Shown here: piece after piece, positions 54,701 to 62,528 of the stretch
How the letters are laid out: each line of letters starts with the position of its first letter
Numbering within the stretch: position 1 is the stretch's first letter
Origin: CAZJHX01 sp964545715
Lineage (GTDB): Bacteria; Myxococcota_A; UBA9042; GCA-2863065
NCBI GenBank assembly: GCA_964545715.1
Contig: CAZJHX010000023.1
Location: forward strand, 1 to 64,000
Direction of reading: 5' to 3'
DNA length: 64,000 nucleotides
Notes under the pieces: model-generated
What the model saw: only the letters and a program-made list of their open reading frames with translations
The model's database searches: none
Told to the model about the DNA's origin: nothing
Position numbers and translations under genes: made by a program

Positions 54701-57502
54701 CGCCGCGTAGCCGGACGCATCGGACAGGATGACCGGGCGCGGGCCCAGCTCCAGCACGTCCGGCACCAGCGCCTCCACGCGCGTCCCCGACCAGGAGAGC
54801 ACGTCGGCGTTGGCCCCGCCGATCGTCACGCTGCCCGCCGCGTCGCCGAAGCCCACGCCACGCAGCACCAACACGCTGCCCAGGCCGATCGTGGCCGAGC
54901 CCAGCCCGGTCACAACCGGCGCATCCAGATTCAGCGCCAGCTGCACGCCCCCCGCCGCAAGCGCCGCGCCGACGACCGCCGAGTCACCCGACTGGACGAC
55001 CGGCCCAAAGCCGATCCGCGCCGTGGAGAAACCGAACGCGCCGGCCCCGACGGGCAGCGACACCTCAAAGAGCGCGTGCGGCAGCGTCGGCCACTGCGGA
55101 CTGCTGTGAAAGCCATGCACCGCGATCACGCTGCTGCTGGTTTGCAGCACACCGTTGAGCACCACGATGGACGAGCCGTCCGCCAAGACGGTGATGTCCC
55201 ACAGATCGGCGCCGCCCGCGGTAACCAGCGAGAGGCGAAGCGCGCCCGCCCAGGTCGCGTCCTGATCGAACATCAGGTGCAGCCAGACGCCGTCGTAATC
55301 GACATATACCGGCCCCAGCGCCGTGCTCAGGGAGTCGATGTCGAACCACTCGTACTCCGCGGGCGGTTCGGCGTCGCTCCAGCCGGTGAACTGGCCGTCC
55401 GCCACATGCTGAACCGCAGAGGGGCCGACCGTGAGCCACTCGAACGCGCACACGCTGTCAGCGCCGCACACCTGGCTGGACGGGCAGACGCCGCACACGC
55501 CGCCGCACCCGTCGATGCCGCAGTTCTTGCCGTCGCAGTCCTTCACGGAGGACGCGTCGTCAAACGGCAGGCAGTCCGCGTTATCGCCCACGCCGTCCCC
55601 GTCCGAGTCCGCGTACTCGTTCGGGTCCTTGGGAAACTGGTCCACCGCGTCCACAAAGCCGTCGCCGTCGGAGTCCAGCGCGTAGTCGGTGTCCAGCTCG
55701 TTGGGCAGCCCGTCGCCGTCGGCGTCCGGGTCGCAGTGATCACCCAGCCCGTCGCCGTCCTCGTCTTTTTGCCCCAGGTTGAAGACGCCCGGGCAGTTGT
55801 CCGCGCTGTCCTTGAGGGTGTCCTCGTCTGCGTCGGAGCCGGCGATGCTGATGAAAAGCCCATTGGTCTCGCCATCCGCGTGGACAACGCGCAGCAGGCC
55901 CGACACCGCGCCGCCGGGTACCGTGACATCCACGTGATCGGCCACGAGCAGCCCCGCGCCGGCGGCCAGCTCGGCCGCGAAGATCACGTCGGAGATCCCG
56001 TCCGAAGGCGACGCATACACACTGCACAGCTCGCCCGAGAAAGGGTTGACCGGCGCCGCGTAATACAGCGTGGGCGAGGCCACCGACCGCACCAACGCAC
56101 CGCCGCCGGCCAGCAGTCGTCCGGTCAGCCGGGTCTGTCCCACCCAGATCCCGCAATCGCCGGCATAGACGTCGAGACTGGCGGCGGCGCTGCCGTCAAA
56201 CGAAGCATCCACGCAGCCCGGACAGGGGTAGCCGTTGTACCAGGCGCCCCCGCCATCGACCGACCACGCGTCCAGGCCACCGCGCGTGAAGAGGCGGACA
56301 AAGTCGCCGTCGCCCGTTACGCTGAGCCTCAGACCGTCGAACCCGACCGCGGCGCCACCGGCGGGCGGCTGCCACGTGCCGTCCGTCCCTCTGAACGTCA
56401 GGTGCGCTCCGGCGCTCTCAAACGCCGGTGATAGCGCCACACCGGACACCGCTGCGACCTGCTGGCCGACCGTGCGAACGATCAGGCCGCCGTCGTTGGA
56501 CTGCCCGGTGACGCGCGCCACGATCTGCGTGTCGGACCAGGACAGCACCTCCAGGTCGGTGCCGCCCAGCGAGCAGGCTCCGGGCTCCGCGCCAAACCCG
56601 GCGCCCGCGATGACCAGCTCGGCGCCCGGCCACGCGATGTGCGGCGTCACGCCTCCGACGACCGCCAGCTGCGTATTGGGCAGAAACCACAGGCCCCCTT
56701 CGGCCTCCAGCGTCCCGGCGAACACGACCGGGCTGTCCACGCGATCGCTCTTCTTGGTCAGGCCGAACACCTTGATCGCGATCAACCCGGAGAGCATCGG
56801 AATCTTCAGCTCGACAAGCGCGTGCTGGGCCACCGCTTTCAGGTGCGGCGAGATATCCAGCGCCGCGCCCGACTCGACGCAATCGTCGCACACGGCGCCG
56901 TCGCGAATACTGACGTTGGCGCCGGTGCCGTCCACCAGAATCGACCAGAGCTCAGCGCCGTCGCGACCGACGATCTCCACATGGCACTTCACTCGCTCGT
57001 CCAGCTTGGACGTCCAGGCGGAGGTCTCCAACATCAAGTAGAGGTGCGTGCCGTCCCAGTCGGCGACAAACAGCCCCTCGGGGCCCTCTATGGGCACGAT
57101 ATCGCTCCACTCACCGCCCTCGACGCCGCCGACGTACCCCGTGTAGCGCCCGTCGATGACGTGCTCCTCGGTGCTGGTGGGCCACGTGTCTTCTTCATAG
57201 GCGCACTGGCCCGACAGCTGACAAACGGTGTCTCCCGGGCAGACGCCGCACTCGTCATCACAGCCGTTCCACCCGCACACCTTGTCGGTGCAGTCGGGTG
57301 TGCAGACCTCTTCCGTTCCGGTGGTATCCACGTCGGGATCGTCGCCCGTGTCGTCGGTCGCGTCGTCGGGCACATCGGCGGCCGGCACGTCGGTTTGATC
57401 GATCTCCGAGACGGTGGGCGCATCGGTGGCGGGCGGCTCATCATCGGACGGGCAGCCGGCGACGAGCAGGCCCATGGCGGCCAGTGCGATTACGCGGGAC
57501 AT
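48719..57502 (-). CDS. Giant modular surface lipoprotein, 2,927 aa
   Basis: The start is ATG 57502 with GAGGTG upstream; signal MSRVIALAAMGLLVAGC (Cys 17). The order after an acidic linker is a Cys motif (CTDKVCGWNGCDDECGVC) and six domains beginning near H-x-VDGxFTGW (at about 118, 702, 1298, 1562, 1912 and 2182), which look like CBM9/DOMON-type sugar-binding sandwiches. Seven TIG/IPT domains lie at about 283, 863, 1101, 1465, 1703, 2080 and 2318. Three blocks of thrombospondin type 3 DxDxDG repeats lie at about 555-635, 1187-1242 and 1783-1851. A MopE motif ELCNEIDDDCDGATDEF sits near 2420 and a propeller-like region at about 2445-2715. A fibrinogen-like C-terminus (2722-2927) has IYCDMDTEGGDWTLCL. 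It is likely a calcium-stabilised glycan-binding adhesin. Confidence 0.85.
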   Translation of the reverse strand: MSRVIALAAMGLLVAGCPSDDEPPATDAPTVSEIDQTDVPAADVPDDATDDTGDDPDVDTTGTEEVCTPDCTDKVCGWNGCDDECGVCPGDTVCQLSGQCAYEEDTWPTSTEEHVIDGRYTGYVGGVEGGEWSDIVPIEGPEGLFVADWDGTHLYLMLETSAWTSKLDERVKCHVEIVGRDGAELWSILVDGTGANVSIRDGAVCDDCVESGAALDISPHLKAVAQHALVELKIPMLSGLIAIKVFGLTKKSDRVDSPVVFAGTLEAEGGLWFLPNTQLAVVGGVTPHIAWPGAELVIAGAGFGAEPGACSLGGTDLEVLSWSDTQIVARVTGQSNDGGLIVRTVGQQVAAVSGVALSPAFESAGAHLTFRGTDGTWQPPAGGAAVGFDGLRLSVTGDGDFVRLFTRGGLDAWSVDGGGAWYNGYPCPGCVDASFDGSAAASLDVYAGDCGIWVGQTRLTGRLLAGGGALVRSVASPTLYYAAPVNPFSGELCSVYASPSDGISDVIFAAELAAGAGLLVADHVDVTVPGGAVSGLLRVVHADGETNGLFISIAGSDADEDTLKDSADNCPGVFNLGQKDEDGDGLGDHCDPDADGDGLPNELDTDYALDSDGDGFVDAVDQFPKDPNEYADSDGDGVGDNADCLPFDDASSVKDCDGKNCGIDGCGGVCGVCPSSQVCGADSVCAFEWLTVGPSAVQHVADGQFTGWSDAEPPAEYEWFDIDSLSTALGPVYVDYDGVWLHLMFDQDATWAGALRLSLVTAGGADLWDITVLADGSSIVVLNGVLQTSSSVIAVHGFHSSPQWPTLPHALFEVSLPVGAGAFGFSTARIGFGPVVQSGDSAVVGAALAAGGVQLALNLDAPVVTGLGSATIGLGSVLVLRGVGFGDAAGSVTIGGANADVLSWSGTRVEALVPDVLELGPRPVILSDASGYAAPTVQATVAAVQGAVVQLPGEALPIKLARANVAVIPQVSGRLRVIIDWLGGGWDVADTITLSGTTSAGHSVVLSFGAAGVVTVSLNGVACPQCVVSADVQLKTSSWAPGTAAHPFADIELDLDISSLTFSLSGPCSDVGGLCDDAVGVVATHFDRGLAVLAPSQGPLVTGVSPHTATIGKTVVVHGVGFGAVQGMGQVLFGGGISAIITSWTDTAITVIVPGAITGELVVQVGGVKTSIWFAIGGSVGTCPALADGPDTDQDGLGDACDTDDDNDAVIDLFDAYPLDGALFADQDGDGADDAIDCKPQDPDVGAPDCEGKLCGDDGCGNSCGWCEDGLYCTDAFICDFNYSAVPQSAAAHTVDGQFTGWTVLNPPPEYEWFDVVPITAEHGHVYLDYNAGLLHILNDWQLNQDENLPEDCYGAITGYTDGGAHSWLIKVFGDGAVQAFKDGEAVAGVEGAYGFGSSPKDKTAHAIYELALPVGAGGFAFDVAAPGPESTCAHVTSAPEQIVGTISVGGVLQAARNWQTPWIHSVVPAKAAVGAVVVISGVQLGGAKGVVEIGGVGTTVISWTGKRAVAIVPAGGDGSGVRLQTAKDSETNTVAFEVTAAGEDQGVIFNAQTTHLHWADGKFTDWSPFGGGPYEWKTTIPAVGAWASVFLDYDGSKIYVLSSWLDGVVAAGCTPQVNGFAAGGMEHFAAAVEAAGQGVAKSPYAAVDHAIYEFERKAGAGAFGVQITGATGDPCESVIESVGFLGTLDAVGGLSVTATTKPAIFALTPKAGLNGDTITIAAGNLGEVTGTVSFGGVTGQITEWTSTQVTVVVPPGAGSGFISVTTDAGAVTNDLWFLDTDGDDDGIANDVDNCPDVANAGQDDLDGDDLGDVCDGDIDGDGADNEDDAFPTDADESADSDKDGVGDNGDCKPNDPGASAPDCAGKACGDDTCGGSCGSCIGSQICTGAFACDFDYVSVPKSTYPHTVDGAFTDWDAVAPPAEYEWFDGIHAVGKYTHAYFDFDGTHLYILNDWYLNDAKALENGCYNLFVASTGGGAEKWWIKVFAEGTVEAYKNGELVDTSGDDFEGAYGFGLSPLVDKDHTIFELKMPASPGSFSVQLHDPGPSSGCDVLVLEPTLFVGRLLAGGGLDQAGNDDVPWIAGLNPGAAAPGGVVQILGTTFGDTAGTVSIGGAAASVLSWSSASVLALVPAGANSDGVQLVTADGVATNVVSLTVVGAGEDGGTTLNVTGGSPHSVDGLFTGWAPGALGGYEWAGIVPVAASNGYVYVDYDQGALYVMADWHTNTDGACAGDAIIRGYSAAGMEVFSVTATAGFAPSPLSAAGHAIYEAVVPVGAGAFGIQVVPPAACPGAVEPFGFRGALDPFGGSALLASQGTALFGLTPGVGKAGDQVVLGGLALGVASGSVSFGGVDAEIVSWAATSVTVLVPAGAPSGFVTATTAGGVTTNGLWFTNIDLDDDGFDNDDDCAPTNPKVNPDGAELCNEIDDDCDGATDEFVCQVDPAPVAVLNQHAHSIWDLDFDAVGNTYYAEYISGKDSLHRVAPDGTKTTYLGVSNWNLGFGASNPDASIIIGAYAWSSVPAIALVDDANILQPLFNVPKPVGCASWAHNSGYTICGPADPEWGHDGLFYAGNVSGVGNIDSFDASGEGSLSTVATVPDFVVTVATLPTQELFAGGGKTAWQIDKAGGTVTELATFDSWVISMSASLLHGKLYVEENGGKIWEIDWLAGTKTLKFSGLSEKAFLTVGPDFRLYRIRGKTDTASTIEVYDLTPLGTCQDLKAENPGLTTGIHMWDADGEGPLPGTPIYCDMDTEGGDWTLCLRANKAALTRSRYVQKWGSEVDIASSTESGGIGCTALKSGPGTDLMFKEVGSSNYIVANGVDFTVPLTGSKSCYGAAEVINKSPFPTEKVDGFELKESLESGGQHATNFLGPDGCSCNAVGRGIMLNPQYNDGQFKSWRDHQCGGGGPDIDHVGSGHMEVYVRASLD

Positions 57503-57613
57503 GGTCACCTCGATCGAGTGCGGTTTGGTGTAGCTGTTGGCACGCATGACACATGAGTTAGCGGTGTGGTGTCAACGGCGCTATAGTTGCCGCTCACGAA
57601 TAGGGAGACAGCG

Positions 57614-58177
57614 ATGCGAGTGCTTTCGGTGATGGTTATGGCGGCTGCATTGGTAGCCATGGGTTGCTCCCCGAGCGGGGGCGGAAAGAGCAACAGCGGC
57701 TCGGGCACGGACGACACCGGCGCCACGACCGGAGACACGACAGACACCGGCGACGACACGACGGACACCGGCGGCGACACGACGGACACCGGCGACGACA
57801 CGACGGACACCGGGGTCGACACGACCGACCCGACAGACACGACCGGCGATGACACCGGCGGCGGAGGCGACGGCGCGTGCCAGAACGAGGCCGACCAGGC
57901 CATCATCAGCGAGGTCGACGTGACCGCTGAAGCGTCGTCCTGCGGGCTGGGCTGCCTGGGCCAGGGACCGGAGTGCGGCGCCAACTGCGTGGTCGAGAAG
58001 ACCGGCCTGACCGCCGACTGCGCCGGCTGCTACGGCGAGTCGATCAACTGCGCCATCGAGAACTGCGTCGCGGCATGCGCGGCCGATCCTGCTGCCGAGG
58101 CCTGCGTCGAGTGCCGCGAGGAGAATGGGTGCACGCCTGGCTTCTACGAGTGCAGCGGTGAGAAGCCCAGCGAGTAG
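57614..58177 (+). CDS. Small Cys-rich lipoprotein
   Basis: This 187-residue protein starts at ATG 57614 with GGGAGA eight bases upstream; a TTG frame start at 57587 is rejected. The signal is MRVLSVMVMAAALVAMGC (Cys 18). Residues ~30-85 are a Thr/Asp/Gly repeat linker (GDDTTDT units). The last ~100 residues have 14 or more Cys in pairs (CGLGCLGQGPECGANC, CAGCYGESINCAIENC), a pattern common in myxobacterial small lipoproteins. No function is known. It is divergent from the giant lipoprotein with 111 bases between starts and shares its type of linker. Confidence 0.82.
   Translation: MRVLSVMVMAAALVAMGCSPSGGGKSNSGSGTDDTGATTGDTTDTGDDTTDTGGDTTDTGDDTTDTGVDTTDPTDTTGDDTGGGGDGACQNEADQAIISEVDVTAEASSCGLGCLGQGPECGANCVVEKTGLTADCAGCYGESINCAIENCVAACAADPAAEACVECREENGCTPGFYECSGEKPSE
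57730..57815 (+). repeat. Tandem 21-bp repeat (GDDTTDT linker)
   Basis: About four copies of GACGACACGACGGACACCGGC and variants occur, encoding seven-residue units. Each change of one copy keeps the frame, so linker length can vary between strains. Confidence 0.85.
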
Positions 58178-58189
58178 CTCCCGGGCTCT

Positions 58190-60931
58190 CTAACTACCCG
58201 CCACTTCGGCGCGCCGCCCCACGGCGTCCAGCAGCGCCGGCAAAAACACCAATGATGTAACCATGCAGGCGCCGACGCCCAACACCAGCGTCATGCCCAG
58301 CGTGCGGCCGCCGCCGTTGGTGGCCAGCATCAGCGACCCAAAAGCCATCATCGTGGTCAGCGACGACACCAGAATGGCCTTGCCGGTGGTGATCAATGCC
58401 ATGCCGACGTCCTCGCACTCGCGCCAGCGATGGATCACGTGGATCCCGGAGTCGATTCCGATGCCGATGATCAACGGAATACTGAGCACATTGGCAAAGG
58501 TGTATTCGACCCCGAAGACGTTCATCAGCCCGATCATCCACACCCCGCCCATGCCCAGCGGCACAAGGGCCAGCGCCACATCACGGGGTCGCCGCAGGTC
58601 CAGCAGCACCAGGAAGAGCACGAGCATACCGGCCCACAGCGCGGACTGAGACAGGCTGTCCTTCATGAGGACGCCGAAGTGGATCTGCGTGATGGCGTAT
58701 CCGGTGGCGTCAGGGTCGATCTCCCGCAGCGTCTCCTTGAGCCGCCGGGCGACCGCCGGATCGTCGTCGACGTTGCCGCGCGCATAGACCCGGATGGCGT
58801 ACATCGGGCCATCTTCGGTCTGGGGTTGGTAGAAGGGCGACACCAGCGAGCGCGGCAGGTCATCGGGCCGCAGGGGCGCCGACTTGCGGTTCAGGAAACC
58901 GCCGAAGCGCTTGGAGATGTCGGCAAAGCGGGTCTCGAAGCGGTCCAGCCGCGCGCGCAGCTCCTGGGGCGTGCGCTCTTTCACGGAGGCGTGCAGCCGA
59001 TCGACGGCCTCCACGACCGGCCCCAGCTTGTCGACCAGATCGCCCTGCCCCGCCTCGCGCAAGGTAAACGGCAGGTCCTCGCTCAAGCGCTCGGAGAGCC
59101 CGGCGATGTTCTCGGCCAATTTGTCCGTGGGCGCGGCCGGATCCCCCTCGAAGCCGATACGCGGCAGAGCGGTTGCGCGGCGGCGGATCTCTGCGACGAC
59201 CGGCTCCTTGCGCGCGAGCTGTGGCGGCAGCACGTCAAAGATGGACTCGACCCGATCGACCACGCTGTCGGGGTCCTTGCTCAGCGCGACCAGGCGGTCG
59301 TATTGCGCGCGCGCCTCTTCCAGCGACCGGGACTGGGTCACCGCGTACTGCAGCCCGGACACGCCGTGCTCCTGCAGGACCTCGATGGTGCGGATCGGCA
59401 TGCTGTCCTGGGGCAGGTAGGACGTCCAATCGAAGTTGAAGTCGATCGGGCGGATCGTGGAGCCAAGGCCCAGGGTCACCAGCAGGCCCCCGACGATCAC
59501 CGGCATCGTCGCCGCGCGCGGCCAGACGAACTTTCGCGGGCCGGAGAGCCGATCGCTGGTCGGGCGCCCCACGATCGCGCCCTTTCGGCCCAACACCAGG
59601 GGCACGAGGATAAACGCGGCGATCATGACCATCAGCAGCCCGGTGCCTGCGATGATGCCCAGCTCGCGCGTGGCCCGGAAGCCCGTCAGCCCCATCGCGC
59701 CAAAGGCAGCGGCGCTGGTCAGAGCGCCGGTCAAGATCGCCGGCCCGGTGCCGATCAGCGCACGACGCGCCCCCTCCGGTCCGTCCGTGCCGTCTTTCCG
59801 CTCATCGCGGACGCGGGTAAACAGATGCACGCTGAAGTCGATGCCCATGCCGATCAGAATCACGGCGAAGGAGCTGGAGATGATATTCAGCGACCCGATC
59901 AGCAGCGCCGCTAAAGCCAGGGCCCAGGCGATGCCCGCGGCCAGCGGCAGAAAGACGACCATCGTGCCGCGCAGTGACCGATAAGCGATCAGGAAGATCA
60001 GCAGACAGCCCACAAACGAGACGGTGCCGGTGACCTGCAGGTCGCGCTTCAGCCCCGACCGCTCCTCCGCCACCATGACCGGCACGCCCGTGATGCCCCA
60101 GTAGATGTCGTCGGGGATGACGGAGCCCATGACGCGCTCGATCGTCGCCCGGATCGGGATGGCGTATTTGTCGTCGGCGATGTCCAGCCGGGACCGGATG
60201 CGCATCAGGATCAGCCGCCCACCGTCCGCCACCAGATAGCCGGAGTTGTCGAGGTTCAGGCCGGCCTTGCGGGTGCCGAAGCGGGCCTTGAGCCCCAGCT
60301 TGGTGCGCTTGGGATCGTCGATCCACTCGCGCAGCTCATCGATGAGGCCCACCAGAAAGCGAACGGCCTCGTCCATGTCGGCAGTCTCCGGCTTGAAGCC
60401 ACCCATGCCGCTGGACTCTCCGTCCACAAAGTCATCGATGCGCTCGTTGACGTCCTTTAGCACCGCGATGATGCCCCGCAGCTGGATCGGGTCGGTGACT
60501 TTGCCGTCCCGCGCCTTCTCGATCAGGCGCATGTTGCGCAGCATGCTGTCCAGGTGCTCGAAGGGCAGGTAATACAGCGCGTTCTCTGCCAGCGCCTCCA
60601 GATCCACGCGGTAGAAGACCTCGTCGATGGAGTCCTTGGCGCGCAGGGCCTCGGCGGTGGCGTCCGCGACGTCGCGCAGCTTCTGGGGATCGTCGCCGCG
60701 CAGAACCGCCACGATGTCGTAGCCGACGCCAAAGCGCTCGTTGTAGGCGCTGATCCGGCTTTGCTCGGGGTCGTCGGGATCGGCGATGCCCTCGCGCGAC
60801 GAGTTCACGCCCAGGTGCCCGGTGGCCAACCAGTACACGGCGGCCGCAAACACCACCACTACCACCGCGGTCCAAGTCGCGCGATTGTGCAGTAGAGAGT
60901 CTGCGAACCACTGGAAAAACCGACGCCGCAT
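58190..60931 (-). CDS. MMPL/RND-family transporter
   Basis: This is a 913-residue membrane protein; ATG 60931 (MRRRFFQWFADSLLHNRATW) follows AGGAGG at 11 bases. It has the RND plan: one transmembrane segment near 18-38, a large outside loop (about 45-245), five segments around 245-400, then a second half with a segment near 470 and another large loop (about 490-720) and five more segments. Patterns such as MGIDFSVHLFTRV and IGIGIDSGIHVIHRW correspond to the charged residues in the membrane that drive proton coupling. It likely exports a lipid or hydrophobic compound, as in MmpL/HpnN proteins. There is no membrane fusion protein or outer channel nearby. Confidence 0.9.
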   Translation of the reverse strand: MRRRFFQWFADSLLHNRATWTAVVVVVFAAAVYWLATGHLGVNSSREGIADPDDPEQSRISAYNERFGVGYDIVAVLRGDDPQKLRDVADATAEALRAKDSIDEVFYRVDLEALAENALYYLPFEHLDSMLRNMRLIEKARDGKVTDPIQLRGIIAVLKDVNERIDDFVDGESSGMGGFKPETADMDEAVRFLVGLIDELREWIDDPKRTKLGLKARFGTRKAGLNLDNSGYLVADGGRLILMRIRSRLDIADDKYAIPIRATIERVMGSVIPDDIYWGITGVPVMVAEERSGLKRDLQVTGTVSFVGCLLIFLIAYRSLRGTMVVFLPLAAGIAWALALAALLIGSLNIISSSFAVILIGMGIDFSVHLFTRVRDERKDGTDGPEGARRALIGTGPAILTGALTSAAAFGAMGLTGFRATRELGIIAGTGLLMVMIAAFILVPLVLGRKGAIVGRPTSDRLSGPRKFVWPRAATMPVIVGGLLVTLGLGSTIRPIDFNFDWTSYLPQDSMPIRTIEVLQEHGVSGLQYAVTQSRSLEEARAQYDRLVALSKDPDSVVDRVESIFDVLPPQLARKEPVVAEIRRRATALPRIGFEGDPAAPTDKLAENIAGLSERLSEDLPFTLREAGQGDLVDKLGPVVEAVDRLHASVKERTPQELRARLDRFETRFADISKRFGGFLNRKSAPLRPDDLPRSLVSPFYQPQTEDGPMYAIRVYARGNVDDDPAVARRLKETLREIDPDATGYAITQIHFGVLMKDSLSQSALWAGMLVLFLVLLDLRRPRDVALALVPLGMGGVWMIGLMNVFGVEYTFANVLSIPLIIGIGIDSGIHVIHRWRECEDVGMALITTGKAILVSSLTTMMAFGSLMLATNGGGRTLGMTLVLGVGACMVTSLVFLPALLDAVGRRAEVAGS

Positions 60932-60985
60932 GGACGGCACCACCTCCTGGAACCATGAGGGAATCTCTAGTAGTACACCTGACGC

Positions 60986-61351
60986 ATGGATGAAAGTGTC
61001 GCGCCGGTTCTCCCGCTCGAAAGACGCGTTGTCACGCCCGGATTCAACAGCCGCGTCTACGCTGTGGTCGCGCGTGTACCGGCCGGCTGCGTGACGACCT
61101 ACGGCGATGTGGCGACGCTGCTGGGCTCGCCCCGGGTGGCCCGTCATGTCGGGTTTGCGCTGGCGGCGCTTCAGGATGACGGCACCCCGTGGCACCGGGT
61201 GATCAACAGTCGTGGCCGGATCAGCTTTCGCGGCGATTCGGTTCGAGGCGCGCTCCAGGAGCAGCTGCTTGTCGCAGAAGGAATCGTCTTTGAGCCGTCG
61301 GGGCGCGTGCGCGACTTCGCCAAGGTGCGGTGGCAGGGAGACCCGGCGTGA
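60986..61351 (+). CDS. Alkyltransferase-like (ATL) DNA repair protein
   Basis: This 121-residue protein has the DNA-binding domain of O6-methylguanine methyltransferase: VYAVVARVPAGCVTTYGDVA, RVARHVGFALAAL, and the motif PWHRVINSRGRIS (residues 68-80). The Cys of the active PCHR motif is replaced by Trp, which defines ATL proteins. These flip and flag alkylated guanine for nucleotide excision repair instead of removing the group. It lies 54 bases from the divergent MMPL start and overlaps the hydrolase by four bases. Confidence 0.92.
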   Translation: MDESVAPVLPLERRVVTPGFNSRVYAVVARVPAGCVTTYGDVATLLGSPRVARHVGFALAALQDDGTPWHRVINSRGRISFRGDSVRGALQEQLLVAEGIVFEPSGRVRDFAKVRWQGDPA

Positions 61352-62214
61352 AGGCGCGCACAAACGGCATCGAGCTGGAGTACGAGGTGTTGGGGACCGG
61401 CGAGCCGCTGGTGCTCATCATGGGCATCGGGACACAGCTGATCCACTGGCCGGACGACCTGTGCGGCATGCTGGTCGACCGGGGCTTCCAGGTCATCCGG
61501 TTCGACAATCGGGACGTCGGCATGTCCACGGTGATGAGCCATCTGGGCAAGCCGCCGCTTTGGCGAATCTTGACCGCGGCGGTCTTCGGCTGCCGGGTCC
61601 GGGTGCCCTACCGCCTGGAGGATATGGCGGACGACACCGCCGGGCTGATGGACGCGTTGAACCTGCGCACGGCCCATGTCGCGGGGGTCTCGATGGGCGG
61701 GATGATCGCCCAGACGCTGGCGATCGAACACCCGGCCAGGATCCGGTCGCTGACGTCGATGCTGTCCACGACGGGCGGCCGCTTTCCCAGCGAGCCCCAC
61801 GCGATCGCGGCGCTGCTGTCACGCCCCGCCAAAACGCGCGACGAGGCGATCCGGCGCGGCGTGGAGGTGTTTACGGCGATCGGCAGCCCGGGCTTCGAGC
61901 GAGACGTCGACGAGCTGGAGCGCACGTCAGGGCTGGCCTGGGACCGCTCCTCGGATCACTCCGGCTTCATCCGCCAGCTGGCGGCGATTGTCGCGACGGG
62001 CGACCGGGAGACGCGGCTGCATCGCATCAACGTGCCGACGCTGGTGATCCACGGCAAGGCGGACCCGCTGCTGCCGCCGGCCGCGGGTCGGGCGACGGCG
62101 CACGCGATTCCGGGCGCAAAGCTGGAGTTGGTGGACGGCCTGGGGCACGACATGCCCCGGGCGCTGTGGCCGTGGATGGCCGATGTGATCGCGCGTAACG
62201 CCGCGCTGGCGTAG
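61348..62214 (+). CDS. Alpha/beta hydrolase
   Basis: This 288-residue protein starts at GTG 61348, overlapping the ATL stop (GTGA), with AGGGAG upstream; GTG 61330 is an alternative. It has GTGEPLVLIMGIGTQLIHW with the oxyanion region, the nucleophile elbow GVSMGGMIAQ, the acid in VIHGKADPLLPP and the His in DGLGHDMPRAL, so the triad is complete. It is likely a small-ester or lactone hydrolase or a haloalkane-type enzyme; the substrate is unknown. Confidence 0.9.
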   Translation: MKARTNGIELEYEVLGTGEPLVLIMGIGTQLIHWPDDLCGMLVDRGFQVIRFDNRDVGMSTVMSHLGKPPLWRILTAAVFGCRVRVPYRLEDMADDTAGLMDALNLRTAHVAGVSMGGMIAQTLAIEHPARIRSLTSMLSTTGGRFPSEPHAIAALLSRPAKTRDEAIRRGVEVFTAIGSPGFERDVDELERTSGLAWDRSSDHSGFIRQLAAIVATGDRETRLHRINVPTLVIHGKADPLLPPAAGRATAHAIPGAKLELVDGLGHDMPRALWPWMADVIARNAALA

Positions 62215-62217
62215 GGC

Positions 62218-62484
62218 TTATCCGCCGAAGTTGATCGCGTCTGAGCTGCCGCCCTTCCGTGCTTGGGGCGGATCCGTGAAGGCGTCGATAGCCCCGGCTA
62301 TGGTGGCAGCGATAACCGCGGTGGTGACCGCCCACTCCCAATCCTTCACGAAAAACAGCACGACTGCGCCGACCAGGCCCAATGCCAGGACGATCAGCGG
62401 CATCGTACGTTTCTTGGGCGCGGCGACCTCTTTGGTCTTGCCCTCGTTCTTTTTGGCGCGACGACGCGCTTGTTTCTTGCCCAT
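62218..62484 (-). CDS. Small membrane protein, basic N-terminus
   Basis: This 88-residue protein starts at ATG 62484 behind GGGGGAAG. Residues 1-27 are rich in Lys and Arg (MGKKQARRRAKKNEGK). Two hydrophobic segments follow (about 28-45 and 50-66), ending in a short Asp/Gly tail. It is probably a small integral membrane protein. The function is not known. It is convergent with the hydrolase, three bases apart. Confidence 0.7.
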   Translation of the reverse strand: MGKKQARRRAKKNEGKTKEVAAPKKRTMPLIVLALGLVGAVVLFFVKDWEWAVTTAVIAATIAGAIDAFTDPPQARKGGSSDAINFGG

Positions 62485-62528
62485 TGTCTTCCCCCGGGCG
62501 CCGCCCTTCGCGGCGCGCGCCGCTCACT

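Noticed and set aside
49808..56431. Two plus-strand frames of over 1,000 codons (49808-52996 and 53108-56431)
   Set aside because: Both are antisense to the giant lipoprotein, whose domains are clear on the minus strand. Their translated composition is Arg/His/Gln-rich and patternless.
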